Positions 40,859 through 52,294 of a stretch of 64,000 nt of DNA are shown here, in pieces. The translations under genes were made by a program, and so were the position numbers. The notes under the pieces are model-generated. The model searched no databases, was not told the DNA's origin, and saw only the letters and a program-made list of their open reading frames with translations. Source of the stretch: Macrophomina tecta (taxonomy: Eukaryota > Ascomycota > Dothideomycetes > Botryosphaeriales > Botryosphaeriaceae); NCBI GenBank assembly GCA_024180945.1, contig JAKSGN010000001.1, forward strand, positions 332,814 through 396,813. Reading direction: 5' to 3'. The first letter of the stretch is position 1. Each line of letters begins with the position of its first letter.

Positions 40859-42638
40859 ATGACGCGGTCAAGCAGATACTTCAACTATCTTCCCGAATAC
40901 CGGTTGCTCGTATGCAAAGACTGCAAGTACGCCGTCTGTCTAGACCAGGTCAGGATCCATCTACGAGGCAAGCACCACGAACTGGGCCCAAAAGAGACGG
41001 CCGCAGCTCTAGCTGACGTACAGCGCGAATGGACGGATCCGGCTAAGAACGTCTCCGAGGTCTATATTCCGGCCCGCGTGAGCCAACCGATTGCGCACTT
41101 GCCGTTGTATGAAGACGGGTTGCTATGCCAGCTCGACTCTCCAAAGTGCCGCTACATATGTCGGGACATGAAAACTTTAAAGGAACATTGGCGTGTGGTG
41201 CACCACTGGTCCTTGGGCACAAAGGGTGGATCGGGCAAGCAGAAACAGGAGCGGCTTGAGGCCCGTTTGCAGACTGCAAGGAAAGAAGTCTACTGCCAGA
41301 GGTTTTTCACACAGAAGCACGGCTCGCAGTTTTTCCAGGTCGATTACGTCAATGGTAGCGACGAGGAGGAAGAGGAGAACAATAGCGGCGCATTGAGCGC
41401 CGGTCGGGAGGGCGATCTCATCAGAAGGCTTGTTGAGCAAGACCTGCAGGAGCGCGATCGCAGGCTCTCTGACACATGCCATATCTATCACGACAAAGCC
41501 ACCAAGACGGAGGTCTCGCCTTGGTTGGAGATGACCCGTTGGCCGTCCTTTTTCAACGGCCTTAACCTGCCCGACGTTTCCACCCTTGCCTACGCAGCCG
41601 ATCCCACGGAAGAGCCTTTGCTAGCTCTACTCTCCGAGAGCCTGGACCGACTCGTCGAGCGCGCATACCAGTCCATCTGCGAGGATAAGATTAGCGTTTT
41701 CGACCAGGCCCGCATTAACAGCTTTATGGCTGGCGAGCCCTCGGGTATGGAGCGGCTGCTTATGGTCAAGCTGCAGAAGAATACTTTCCGGAGCTACAAG
41801 CATCTGTGGAAACGCCTTCTCTGTTTTGCCTGCCGGACGAGCCGGGTTGACCAGCCGATACAGCTTGCACATCGGTTCACTCCTTCTCAGCTGTCTCAGA
41901 TTGAAGCTGCGCTGTCCTTATCGAGTGGTCTGCGAGCTCTTATCTTAGCTAGCGATAGCAGCAGTTCTTCCGGCGAAGTCATGAACGCTCGGAAGGAGGC
42001 AGAAGCTGCTCTCGACAGGGCGTGCCTACTCCTCTGCATCTCACTCCTCGACCACAACATCAGAGGCAGCCATTTTGAAAGCCCTGTGCTTAGCTTTCTT
42101 GCCGTTATCGGCATTGATGACAAGAAAGACTGTGGCTTCCATGGGCCACTCACTTACTCGCCCCAGCTGTCCAAATTCATTAAGATCGCACAGATGCTCG
42201 TCATCGAGCGTGCTGTACTGGCTGCAGACGAAGGGACTGTCGAATATCCGTCCGACCTGCTCGACGAGATGAGACAGCGCTTTATGATCCGGGGATCTCG
42301 CTCGGCTTTCGATTGGGCATGCAGGCTTCGCGCCTACGCAAAGAAGGTCGTCAGCAACACGACCGTTACTGGCTATATCATCTGGTCGGAGGATCTCAAC
42401 ATGGTCACTTACAAGCAGGCGACTCTTAGCATGGAGCGTCTCAAGTCATTTGTCAGTCATCAGGTATGCCTGGCCCAAAAGGAGCTGCGAGACCTTCTCC
42501 TTGTCCATCATGAGGAGAACCACGAGGAGATCGTACCCACTTTTCACCTACATCGTCTTCAAGACGACCATAGCAACGGCCAAAATGGCTGGAATTTCCT
42601 ACAGGATCCCAGAAATGCGGCGGAGCTTGACCTGCCCG

Positions 42639-45362
42639 CAGACATCCCAATAATAAATAAATACATAATATTGACATATTCTTATGTATTCATTGGCAGA
42701 TCCTAATATTATTATCGATTGCTAAGCTTATCAATAATTATTAATATAAAACTGAAGCGCCATGCATGTCGTCGTTGCCGCCAGCAATATCCATGACCTT
42801 ACCATCTACTGCCACGTAGACTTTGCGGACCAAGTCATTCTTCACCCAGTTGCTCAGGCATTGAAGCTTCTCGATAGTATCAGGCGAGAGCCGTGCCCTG
42901 TCCCAAGAAATTGTCCGCCTTGCGCAAGAGAATACCCGTTCCGGATCGTCGGACATCGCCGGCACACTTAGTATGTCAATGGCCAATTGGTGTAAACGTG
43001 GATACTCAATCCTCTGTTCTTCTCGACACCACCATTCAAGCGGTGTTTTGGTCGTCATAGGTCTTGGCGGAGAATTGACGAATTTTTCGAATTCATCCTC
43101 ATCTCCGGGTTCATCCAAGACACTCATTGACTGCTTGATACGCTCGTACGGTGTTACTTCCCGTCGTTCGTCGTTCAGCCGAGCCGCGGACTCCGACGGG
43201 AGTGGCCGGTCCTTGTACTTCGCCCAATGCTGCCGTGCACCAGCAATAGCGGTCTGCCTCCATTCCTCTGCCCAGTGGCGGTCAAGGTACCTCCGGCGCT
43301 TTTCTGGATGGAGCAATAATGCCGTGGCATATATTGGGTTTCTGTCACTCTCTTCATAATACTTCGAGAGAACCCACCAACCCATGTGAATGGAATGAAC
43401 CATACGCGCGTTGCTGGCGTATTTGCCCTGCTTTAACATCAGTCCAGGTCTGGTAATCGATCGAGCCGTCCATGGCTTACCTTGGCATTCTCAAACTGCA
43501 TGAAAAGAATATCCATATTCTCTAGCACCTGATCTATTGATGCCCACTCCATTTGCTGCTCCAAGGTCGCTTGGTAAAACAGCTGCAAGAACTCGTGAGT
43601 CATTTTGAGTACTTGCCAATCATCATGTGTGAGGATGTCGTCTTCCAGCTCGTTGTGGTATTGGTTGAGGAATATTGACAATGGACCCTCTTGGCTGATA
43701 GCCGCATCAAGCAACTTGAACCATGAGTTCCAACGGGTGATATTGTCAATTCCAAGCGCCTTTTCTGCAATGTCATCCCATGCATCGTTGCGCACTGTGG
43801 AATTACGGATGAACACCGCAATGTTGTGGTGTTTACCCATTGGGCCGATGCTCCGCCAGCCGGCAGTGTCATGGCGTTTCTTGCGCCTGTCGTGACTCTT
43901 GTGACAAGTGTTCGACTGAATTTGGTCGTGTAACGCGTCCGCAACTGTTACATCATTTACCTCGTGTTGCGCCTGCGCAATTGCGGCCTGCAGAGCGTCC
44001 TCACTAGTTGCAAAGAGAAAGGCTTGAAGGGACAAGTTAATGATGTTGCCGGCACACCGCGTTCGAGAGGACACTGGGTCAAGTGTAAGGCCGTACTCTT
44101 GCGACAGCTCAACAGCAAGTTGGCGGAGACAGGTGTCATTCTTTGCGTCATTGTCCCCAGTGAAGTAGCCGATTCGGGGCGCTAAGTGGTACTGTCGGAT
44201 AATCGTCATCAAGTGAGGTGCCATAGCCGTGCCGGCGTGAGAGCGGCGGAGGTTTGGTAGCCCTAGCAATGCTTTCCGAGGTTTGTAGGCCTCGTCAACC
44301 CATTGGGCGTGAACAGCGATATAGGCCTTCCGCTGAGGAGAAGACCATACGTCCATAGCAATGTGTACGAGGCTCCGGGCACGTTCTAGCCATTCCTTTA
44401 CGGATTGTTGATGCGCATCGTAGGCCCTATCCAAGTCCGCCGCAACTGTGCTACCGGAATCAGTTAGGAACTCTTCAACGGCAGGGTTTATCGCGGCCAG
44501 AAGTGCCTGGTATTCCGGCCAGGTTACGAAGTTGAGCGGTAAATGTTTATGTGCGGATAGCAACATCTGTGCCTCCCGAAAGGCATCGACATTGATTACA
44601 CTCCGTAGAGTGTTCATCTCATTCTCCCTGACTTGCTGCAGCCGCTTGCCGGTTGTTCTTGCGAAGGCATTTTCGATGGCTAGTTGGCGCCTGTTTTGAG
44701 ATTTTGAATCCTCTCGAACAAGTATGTGATGAGCCTTCTCGAGATGATAGCGGGCGTTGCCAGATATGTGGGTTGACCAGGATGGATTGCGACAACGCGT
44801 GCAGTAGTGAAGTAATTTCCCGCTCATAGTACGTGGCTCGTCGCCTTGAGCTTCTCGAAAGTGATCCCATGTTGATGTGGCTCTCAGTTTCCGTCTCTTG
44901 ACCGTATGCTGAGCTGACGATGCCTCGGGTTCTGACAGTGTGCTGGCAACTTGTGAGGCACTGTCAGAGGGTACCACGGAGGAAGAACTTGACGGGGCAT
45001 TGGATTGGGGCAGTGAGGATATGTTGACGTCCATTGTCGTGTGTAGAGATATGTCGCTGATGTATTACGAACTGCGTACTTGCAACGTGACGGGTATGGC
45101 GAGGCAGCAGTTTCGGTTGCTAGGAGTTACAAACATTGGAGTTCACCTCCTATCTAGAGGCCTGATAAGCAGTAATATGCGTACAAGACTGCAATTTAAT
45201 CTGAAACACTCTGGGGGAATTGGCGCTGGAAAATAGTGGGCCTATATTATTAATAGTTAACAATATATATTTATTGGCAGCGTCTATATTATTATCCTTA
45301 TGGAAAAGCTTAACAATAAATATGCCCTTAATAATAAATATATATTTATTACTGGGATGTCT
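42639..45362 (-). mobile_element. hAT transposon with 8-bp target duplication
   Basis: 2724 bp. The target CCTGCCCG is at 42631-42638 and again at 45363-45370. The terminal inverted repeats begin CAGACATCCCA. It is inserted in the coding region of OrsD-type copy A. Confidence 0.95.
42741..45034 (-). CDS. hAT transposase (BED finger, hAT dimerisation domain), one intron
   Basis: Exons 45034-43481 and 43427-42741. The 53-nt intron has GTAAGC donor, CTGAT branch and AAGCAG acceptor. Splicing joins FENAK to GKYASNARMVHS, a normal hAT sequence, and gives about 746 residues. Without it the gene reads as two ORFs. Features: a Ser-rich N-terminus, a BED-type finger (TSTWDHF, then CTRCRNPSW and HLEKAHH), the RNase H-like core (HIAMDVWSSPQRKAYIAVHA, then GYFTGDNDAKND), and a C-terminal hATC region (PLEWWCREEQRIEYPRLHQL, SDDPERVFSCARRTISWDRA). 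No stops, so it may be active. Confidence 0.9.
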
Positions 45363-46183
45363 GCCTGCCCGGTGGAAGCGGTAACTGGCTGATCAACCGC
45401 GTGCTCGATAACGACTGGCTGCGGGACGAGCTTGTCTGTCTTGGAAAGAAGAGAGAGTTACGCTGGAAGAAACCAGCTGTAAGCCAGTACCTCATCAAGG
45501 TCGACTATTTCCTCGAGCGCCTGCTGCTTCTAGTCCACTTAACATCCGGGCAGCCCGCACGTGGCACCGAGTTGGTGAGCTTGCAGCATTCGAACACTCG
45601 GCAGGGCCATCACCGGAGTATCTTTATTGAGAACGGGCTCGTCGGAACTGTTACCTCTTACCATAAGGGATACAACGTCACCGGCTCAACAAAGATTATC
45701 CACCGCTACCTACCCCGAGAAGTCAGCGAGTTGCTGGTGTACTATCTCTGGCTAATTCTGCCGTTCTGGCAGAAGCTAGAAACTTTGGCTTTCCAACGCT
45801 TGGAAAAATCGTCGTCCTTCTTGTGGCCTAAGGGAGCTGGAGGCTGGGACAGCAGTAGACTAGGAGCGGTCCTAGCTAGGGAGACAAGTGCTTATCTAGG
45901 CACAACGCTAAACGTTATGACGTACAGGCATATTGCTATTGCAATCTCACGTCAGCACTTGAGATGTGGCGGGTTCAAAAGGGATTACGGAATGGACAAG
46001 AAACTCGCGGATGAGCAGTCAACTCATGGATCTTGGATCGCAGGCACAGTGTATGCAAGAGGTCTTCAGGAAGCACCAGGGCACGTTGAGGTTAGAAGGG
46101 TTGAATATCGGGCAGTCAGCCGGGAATGGCATAGCTTTCTTGGATTTCGGGTTTACTTGGGTGACTCGAAAACGCCCGCTTGA

Positions 46184-46424
46184 GGGAAGTAAAAGCCAAG
46201 GGAACGGAGTTCTTAAGAAATTTCGTTTGTGATAGTAGGAGTCTAATTTCGATTTGTATTTTCCTTATTAGGGTCAGAGAGAAAGGATTCATAGCAAGAT
46301 ATTAGTGGTAATAGCTGGCCACTAGCTGTACATACCGATACTCGCTAGCGAATTCAGTAATAGCACACACGACTTAAAACCAGCGAGGCAGCATCGGTGG
46401 ACTTAATAGTGGTGACCGCTTGCT
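46184..46424. other. Gap between two OrsD-type copies
   Basis: No gene. Confidence 0.4.
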
Positions 46425-47675
46425 TCTATCATTAGAGCATCGATTAGCCATATGCAAGGAATGTCGACATGCGGTATGGCCAGACCAAATTGCCGCCCAT
46501 CTACAAGGGAAGCACCATAGGCTTGGGCGGAAGCAGGCGGAAAAAGTTGCAGATGCCGTTAGAGCTTAGCCAGGCTTAATCCAGTTTCCCAGCGAGCTAG
46601 AAGTGCCAGTACAGCTAAGCCAGCCCATCACGGAATTGCCGTTGTTCGAAGACGGACTGCTATGCCAGCTTCACCCCGACAAGTACCGCTATATCTGCCG
46701 AGATACGAAGACGTTGAAATGGCACTAGCGAAAGACTCACTAGTGGTCCGTAGGCGGCAGCCATAAGGGAGGAGGGTCGGGTAAGACTAAGGAGGGAAGG
46801 ATGGGGAGGCGGTTTCAAGATACAGCAAAGCAGGTCTGCTGCCAGCGCTTCTTCCCCAGCCGCCACGGCTCGCAGTACTTCGAGGTATGCCAGCCAGAGC
46901 AAGGACAAGAGAACCAGGCACGCTTTATACGGGGAGAGCAGCTATGGCAGCAGGTGTGTGATAAGGCAAATAAGAACTGGGAGGAGCTAGAGAAGAAGGC
47001 ACGGATAACGATTAAAGATGGGGAAAAGGATAAAGTTAGTCCGTGGCTGGACAGGACGCAGTGGCTACCGTACCTAGTGAATTTGAACCGAGATAAGCTA
47101 CTGGCAGCTATTAAGGAGCCAAATACTAATCCGGATAGAGAAGAGGAGCCGATCGCGGCAGCCGTCTAGAAGGCCATAGACGATATTGCGTGCATCAGCC
47201 AGGACTCCACCACTAAGCGGGTTGGCATCTTCATCCGCATGGAGATGATGAAGACAGAGAGGCACCAGAACCAGTACCAGCCGCTGCAGCCGTACATGGA
47301 CGAGGAGGCCATTATAGACCGGTCGAGAGCGTGGAAGCAAGTGTTGATGTTTTTTATCAGGACGCAGCAGCAGCACGACTAGCGGAGCCCAGAGTACAAA
47401 TTTACACGCCGGCAGTTTGATGCTTTTGTCAAGCTTATCGAAGAAGCGAAGCAGGTTGCGCATAAAAAAGACGAAGAAACGGCAGGAGAAGAGGGGGATA
47501 AGGGAGAGAAAGAAGAGAAGGAAGGAGAGAAAAAAGAAGACGGAGGAGAAGAAGAAGAAGAAAAAGAAGAAGAAGAAGAAAGAGAAGAAGACTATAGTAA
47601 AGAGGGGCCTAAGAAGCAGGAGCTGCCGAAGTTGACTAGTATCTAAAAAGCGTGTCTTGATTTCTGCATTAAGTT
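46425..47675 (+). pseudogene. OrsD-type zinc-finger gene (copy B) with many stops, 3' end lost
   Basis: One frame reads LAICKECRHAVWPDQIAAHL, then GLLCQLHPDKYRYICRDTKT, CCQRFFPSRHGSQYFEV, QPLQPYMDEEAIIDRSRAWK and a long Glu/Lys tract. It is collinear with the first ORF of the units at 58447. Stops (nearly all TAG) lie at about 46567, 46727, 46739, 47167 and 47381, mostly at Trp or Gln positions, fitting G-to-A and C-to-T mutation. It is cut at 47676 by a repeat. It contains many CT dinucleotides, unlike the young units. Confidence 0.85.
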
Positions 47676-47873
47676 GCTGTCCCCAATGCAGCAACCATCC
47701 CAGGGCTGAGATCGTTGGCCGGCCCATACAAACGGGGAGTTAGGGTTAGCAACCGTCGGGGGCTGAGATGTTTGGTGGTAGGGGGCTGTCCCCAATGCAG
47801 CAACCATCCCAGGGCTGAGATCGTTGGCCGGCCCATACAAACGGGGAGTTAGGGTTAGCAACCGTCGGGGGCT
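47676..47873. repeat. Two 89-bp direct repeats with telomere-like core
   Basis: GCTGTCCCCAATGCAGCAAC to ACCGTCGGGGGCTG occurs at 47676-47764 and 47785-47873, separated by about 20 bp. Each copy contains GAGTTAGGGTTAGC. The first copy truncates OrsD-type copy B; the second is followed by the LINE tail at 47881. Confidence 0.9.
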
Positions 47874-47880
47874 GCCCCCA

Positions 47881-50800
47881 ATGATTGATTGATTGATTGA
47901 TTAATTCTATCAGGCTACGATACTGTCTAAGGTGGTATATGAGCCGTTCTTTCCGTTTCCCTGTCGTTACCTTCGTCTCTGGCCTTACTCACTTCTCAGT
48001 CCGACGTATTTGGGTTTTCCTTCGCTGTCCCTACGCTTCCTGTGGTGGGTCTGCCGTACCCGCCTCCCCTCTTCCGTCCTGGAACCTCCCCGTCCTTTGC
48101 AGGAACTGTATGGCCGCCTTAACTACTGCGAGGTTCGGCTTCCACTTCTCCTTCGGGCCGTCAATCGGCTTCCCCGTCTGCCTGTCTTCCCATCCATTCC
48201 ATCCTCCTAAAAGAAACGACATATCCCCCCATCTCGCCCCCGCTTCCGCCACCAACTCCCGTCTAAGGGCCTGCCACCGTGGGCACGCCAGCAGCACATG
48301 CTTGACCGTCTCCTGCCCCGTGCCACACTCGCACTCGCCGGATTCCTCTCGTCCCAGCCTGTATAGGTGGAATTTGAGGCGGGAGTGGTTCGAGCGGCAC
48401 TGGATCAGGATTGCCGCCTGTTCTGAGCCCAGCGCGTTGTATAGGCCAATGGTGTGCCTGCCCGGTGCCGCGCCGTCTAGTTCCCACGTGTATTTCCCAT
48501 ACCGCTGCCGTTCTTCCCCGTGTTTCCTCTCCTCATCTCGAACGCTTTGCAACAGCGCCCGAGTGACTGCTTTGACCAGCCTCCTTCTGTCCCGCGAGTC
48601 GCGGTCCGGTTTCTGGCCTGGCTTTACCGCCTTCTTTGCTGCCCTATCCGCCGCTTCGTTCCCCTCTACTCCCGAGTGGGCCGGAACCCAGGCGAGCCGG
48701 GGGGAGAGGCCTCGTGTTGCAATCTCGTCGAGCACCTCGTAGATCCTCCGCACGATGTATTGCCCCTCAGTTCGCTGGGCTCCGGTCCTGATCGCGTCCA
48801 GGGCCCTCTGGCTGTCCGTCGCCAGCCACACCTCTCTTCGCCCGCGGGGCCTTGTCGCTAGGTGCTCTAGTCCTGCTAGTATCGCGAGGAGTTCCGTGGC
48901 AAGGACCGAAAAGGACTTTGCCCTCGCTACCGTTTCGTTAACGATCACCTTTGACTTGCGCGTGGTTACCATGCGCACTACCCCCACGCTGCACATTCCC
49001 TCTCTCAATGCCCCGTCCACGAAGACTGTGTTCTGCAGGGGCAGTCTCTGCGCGAGCCTTAGTGCCTCGGCCCTCTCCCCAATCCTGATCATCTCGCCCG
49101 CCGGCGCCGTCCACGGCGGGAGGCTCCACGGTAGGATTGTCTCCATCTTGGGTGCCTCCCTCGGTCTGACCAGCTCTGCGAATTCATTCCACGTGTGCCG
49201 CAAGGGACTCTGCCACTTCCCGCCCTGTGACCGGAGTGCCCTCGCGCATCTAGCTGCCGGGTTGCCCTCGGGGAGGCTGAAGAGTCCGGCAAGGTGCTTG
49301 CCCACCTTTCTCTTAAGCCTGAATTCCACCGGACTCAGCCCCGCCTCCGATTCGAGGACCGGGAGCGCCACCTTCTTAAACGCCCTGGTGATAACCTGGG
49401 CACCCAATCGCTGGACCCTGTCCACCATACTCAACAACCTGCCCACTCCGTACATGCTCGGGCCGTACCACGCCGAGGCGGCGTAGTCGGTGATGGGGAC
49501 GACCGTGGCGTTGTAGAGTTGCCTCATAGCCCTCGGCCGCACTCCATTCAGCCGTTTTATTGCCAGGCACTGCTTAAAGGCCTTGGTCGTGACCTTTGCG
49601 ACGTGGTCATCCATCTTTAGTTTCTCATCCAGTACCACCCCCAGGATCTTGACCGCCTTGCTGGGGTGGATTTCTTGGCCCTGGAAGCTGAGGGCCTTGG
49701 CGGGCGAGTCGTACCTCGCCGCGGTCCGCGTGAAGTGAATCAGTTTGGTCTTCTCCGCCTCGAAGGTGACGCCGCTCTTGCGCGCCCAGTCCTCTACCTT
49801 TGGCATGATGTTTTGCTGGAGGGATTCCGTGTTGGCGCTCACGCTCGGCCCGGTTACCCATGCCGTGTAGTCGTCCACGAAGCCCAGCGTGCCTTGTTCC
49901 TTGTTGATGGGCCCTTCCACCAGTTCCGCGTTGTACAGGATATAGAGGATTGGCGAGAGCGGTGAGCCCTGGGGCAGTCCTGGGTACTTGATGTCTCGGA
50001 GTGGTGAGCAGTGCCCGCTAACCACCACGCATCCCTTCCTTTCCGAGCAGAAGCTGTCCACCCATCGGACGATGTCCTCGGGCAGGAGCCTCTGCCGCAG
50101 CCTTTCGAGCAGCACCTCTTTGTTCACGCCATTGTAGGCTCCCTGGACGTCGAACGTGACGAGGGAGAGGACGCGCTGTCCCCTCCACGCCTCGAAGATT
50201 TTTTCCATTAGCACGGTGATGGCCTGCTCGCATGACCTCCTGCGCCGGGCTCCGAAGTGGTTGTGTGGGAGCAACTGGTGTTCTTCCGCGAGGTACGAGA
50301 CCCGCCTGGCCACCACTGTCTCGAGCCCTTTGCTGATAGTCGCGAGTAGCGAGATTGGTCGGTACGCTTTTGGGATCGTGTAGTCCCTATCCGGCTTCCG
50401 TAGCGGCACGATTTTGGCCGTCCTCCATCCCACTGGGAGGTGTCCTAGCCGCAGCGACGCCTCGTAGAGGTTGGTGATGTTATCCCCCGTCGCCTGCCAG
50501 GTCTCTCTCCACACTCGGACCGGGAGTTCGTCTGCACCTGCTGCTTTGTCTGGGTGGGCCAGCATGATCGCTTCCTCCACCTCTGGTTTCTCGATTGGGG
50601 GCACTTCCAGCTGGCGCCGGCGCACCCGTCCCGCATCCATCTCCTCCGGTTCCGGTTGGGGCTGCTTGGGGAAGAATGTGTCCAGCAAGAGGTTTGCCTT
50701 CTCTTCCTCCGTCACCGCCGTCCGATCCTCCTTCGTTGGGGTGGGTATCCTCCCTGTTGACGATTCCACCTTCGTAAAGTTGTTGGCCTTCCATAGGTTG

Positions 50801-51560
50801 GCCGGGTCGTCGAGGAACTCCCTCCAGTGTTTCCGTTTTTGGGCCCTGATCTCCCGTATGTAGAGCGCTCTCGCTGCCGCCAGCTGCCCTGTCGCTTCCG
50901 TAATGTCCTGACTCTGTCTCCTTAGCGCCGTGCAGCGGTTTCGAAGCGCGGATACGCTCTGGCGGAGCGTTGTCAGTTTGTCGGACCACCATCTTTTTGC
51001 GTACGGTGATGGTTTGGCCCTGGGCGTCCTCGCCTCGACGATCTGCTGCACCACTCGAACGAACATGTCCGCCTCTCTGTCTAGCTCCCCCTCGCTCTCG
51101 ATCCGCCTTACTGCTGGCAGGGTGGATTGTAGCTCTGCCCTTACCGTCGCCCAGTCGGTCTTCTGAAATAGGCGTCGTCCCGTCTTTTCTGCTTCGCGCG
51201 TGATTGTCAGGTCCAACCACGTTTCGATTGCGCGGTGGTCGGAGCCATGGTCGGTCTCGTATATCCTGCAGGTCTCTCTCCGTTCTGCCAGGAACTCGGA
51301 TGCCAGCACCAGGTCGACCGTGGACCTTAGCTCTCCGTTTTGGTGCTCCCATGTGGCCGTTCCCGGGCGGAGCAGGGACTGCAGCCCCCATTCCTGCATG
51401 AGGTTGATCACCTCGCTCGCCTCCCCTTGCCGCGCCGTGTGGGCGATTGCGTCTCCTCCCCACAGTTGGTCGTGGCGGTTGAAATCCCCAGCCACAATCA
51501 CCTCCACTTCTTCCCTTTCCTCCTGTCCTACCTTCCGGATGGTCTGGTCGATGAGTCTGA
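47881..51560 (-). mobile_element. LINE family B, 5'-truncated
   Basis: The tail, reading AATC repeats on the minus strand, is at 47881-47905. A 3' UTR and ORF2 follow. It ends abruptly at 51560, where the young helicase unit starts. Confidence 0.9.
48031..51560 (-). CDS. LINE ORF2: endonuclease (partial), reverse transcriptase, RNase H
   Basis: About 1176 residues, open throughout. The frame also runs into the neighbouring unit (MGAESTLITVDSLLSVWV), but that part is a hairpin repeat and not LINE protein. The endonuclease lacks its first third and begins near VEVIVAGDFNRHDQLWGGD; it keeps ASEFL and DHGSDHRAIE. The reverse transcriptase has YRPISLLATISKG, HNHFGARRRRSCEQA and the active site GFVDDY. 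The RNase H looks complete (VFVDGALREG, LATELLAI, LATDSQRALD, VPAHSGVEGNEAADRAAKK). The C-terminus has CECGTGQETVKHVLLACPRW. It is probably inactive because of the missing 5' part. Confidence 0.9.
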
Positions 51561-51576
51561 CCCAAACCGAAAGGAG

Positions 51577-51604
51577 TGAATCCACCGTTATAAGGGTGGA
51601 TTCA
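51577..51604. promoter_or_regulatory. LoxP-like hairpin site, lineage 1 (also at 51757-51784)
   Basis: Arms TGAATCCACC and GGTGGATTCA flank the 8-bp spacer GTTATAAG. Extra direct right-arm copies (GGTGGATTCA) are at 51648, 51663, 51828, 51843 and 51858. Compare lineage 2 at 57921. It is possibly a recombinase site; no transcript evidence exists. Confidence 0.6.
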
Positions 51605-52294
51605 GCGCCCATACAAAATTAAGGTTTAGGGTTAGGGTTACGGGTACGGTGGATTCAGGTACGGTGGATTCAGAAAAAGAAGTCGGATTTGCGTTAGACC
51701 GAGATATGTTATAGAGTAAGGTCAGGCGATAAGATTTTTTGCCAAACCGAAAGGAGTGAATCCACCGTTATAAGGGTGGATTCAGCGCCCATACAAAATT
51801 AAGGTTTAGGGTTAGGGTTACGGGTACGGTGGATTCAGGTACGGTGGATTCAGGTACGGTGGATTCAGAAAAAGAAGTCGGATTTGCGTTAGACCGAGAT
51901 ATGTTATAGAGTAAGGTCAGGCGATAAGATTTTTTGCCTACGACATGCCCGCCCGACCGCGCGTTCGAGCGTAATTTGGCAGTTAGGGTAAGTTGGGGTT
52001 GAATTCGATGGGGTGAAAGTGGCCCGAGCGGAGCGGTGGTGGAATTGCAGAGCCGCCGGGTAGGTAAAGAGCGAGCGAACGTGCAGCCGGCAGCAGCGCG
52101 AAGAGACCGCAGCAAAGCGGGACGAGTCAGATAGTTTAACAACGGGAAGGGACGGGTAGTCAGGCAGGCAGAACAAGCCGGTCAGGGGAAAAGAAGACGT
52201 GTTTTCACATAAGAGCAAGGTAGTAGCGATCAACGAGCAATAATTAAACAACGAACAGCAGACGGCAGACAGCAGACAGCAAGTACAAGTCACC

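Larger units (their letters stand above)
40859..46183 (+). pseudogene. OrsD-type zinc-finger / recombinase-like gene (copy A), split by a hAT element
   Basis: The 5' part 40859-42638 and the 3' part 45371-46183 join in frame when the hAT element and one 8-bp duplication are ignored: ELDLP continues as GGSGNWLINRVLDNDW. The N-terminus has two C2H2-type fingers (LLVCKDCKYAV with a later H-x4-H, and CRYICRDMKTLKEHWRVVHH), the pattern of the OrsD family (named after an Aspergillus orsellinic acid cluster protein). The C-terminal part holds SGQPARGTELVSLQHSN and MTYRHIAIAISRQ, then TVYARG, which I read as a tyrosine-recombinase-like core. Unlike the copies at 58447, it ends at HSFLGFRVYLGDSKTPA with no helicase. 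Its composition is ordinary, including CT. Confidence 0.8.

Noticed and set aside
47417..47727. Lys/Glu-rich or Phe-rich ORFs in both strands
   Set aside because: They are the acidic tract of the dead OrsD-type copy B and its mirror image.
51561..51612. MGAESTLITVDSLLSVWV as true N-terminus of the LINE ORF2 (same at 57905-57956)
   Set aside because: These residues are the hairpin block read in reverse. The same peptide is fused to two different LINE proteins at different positions.
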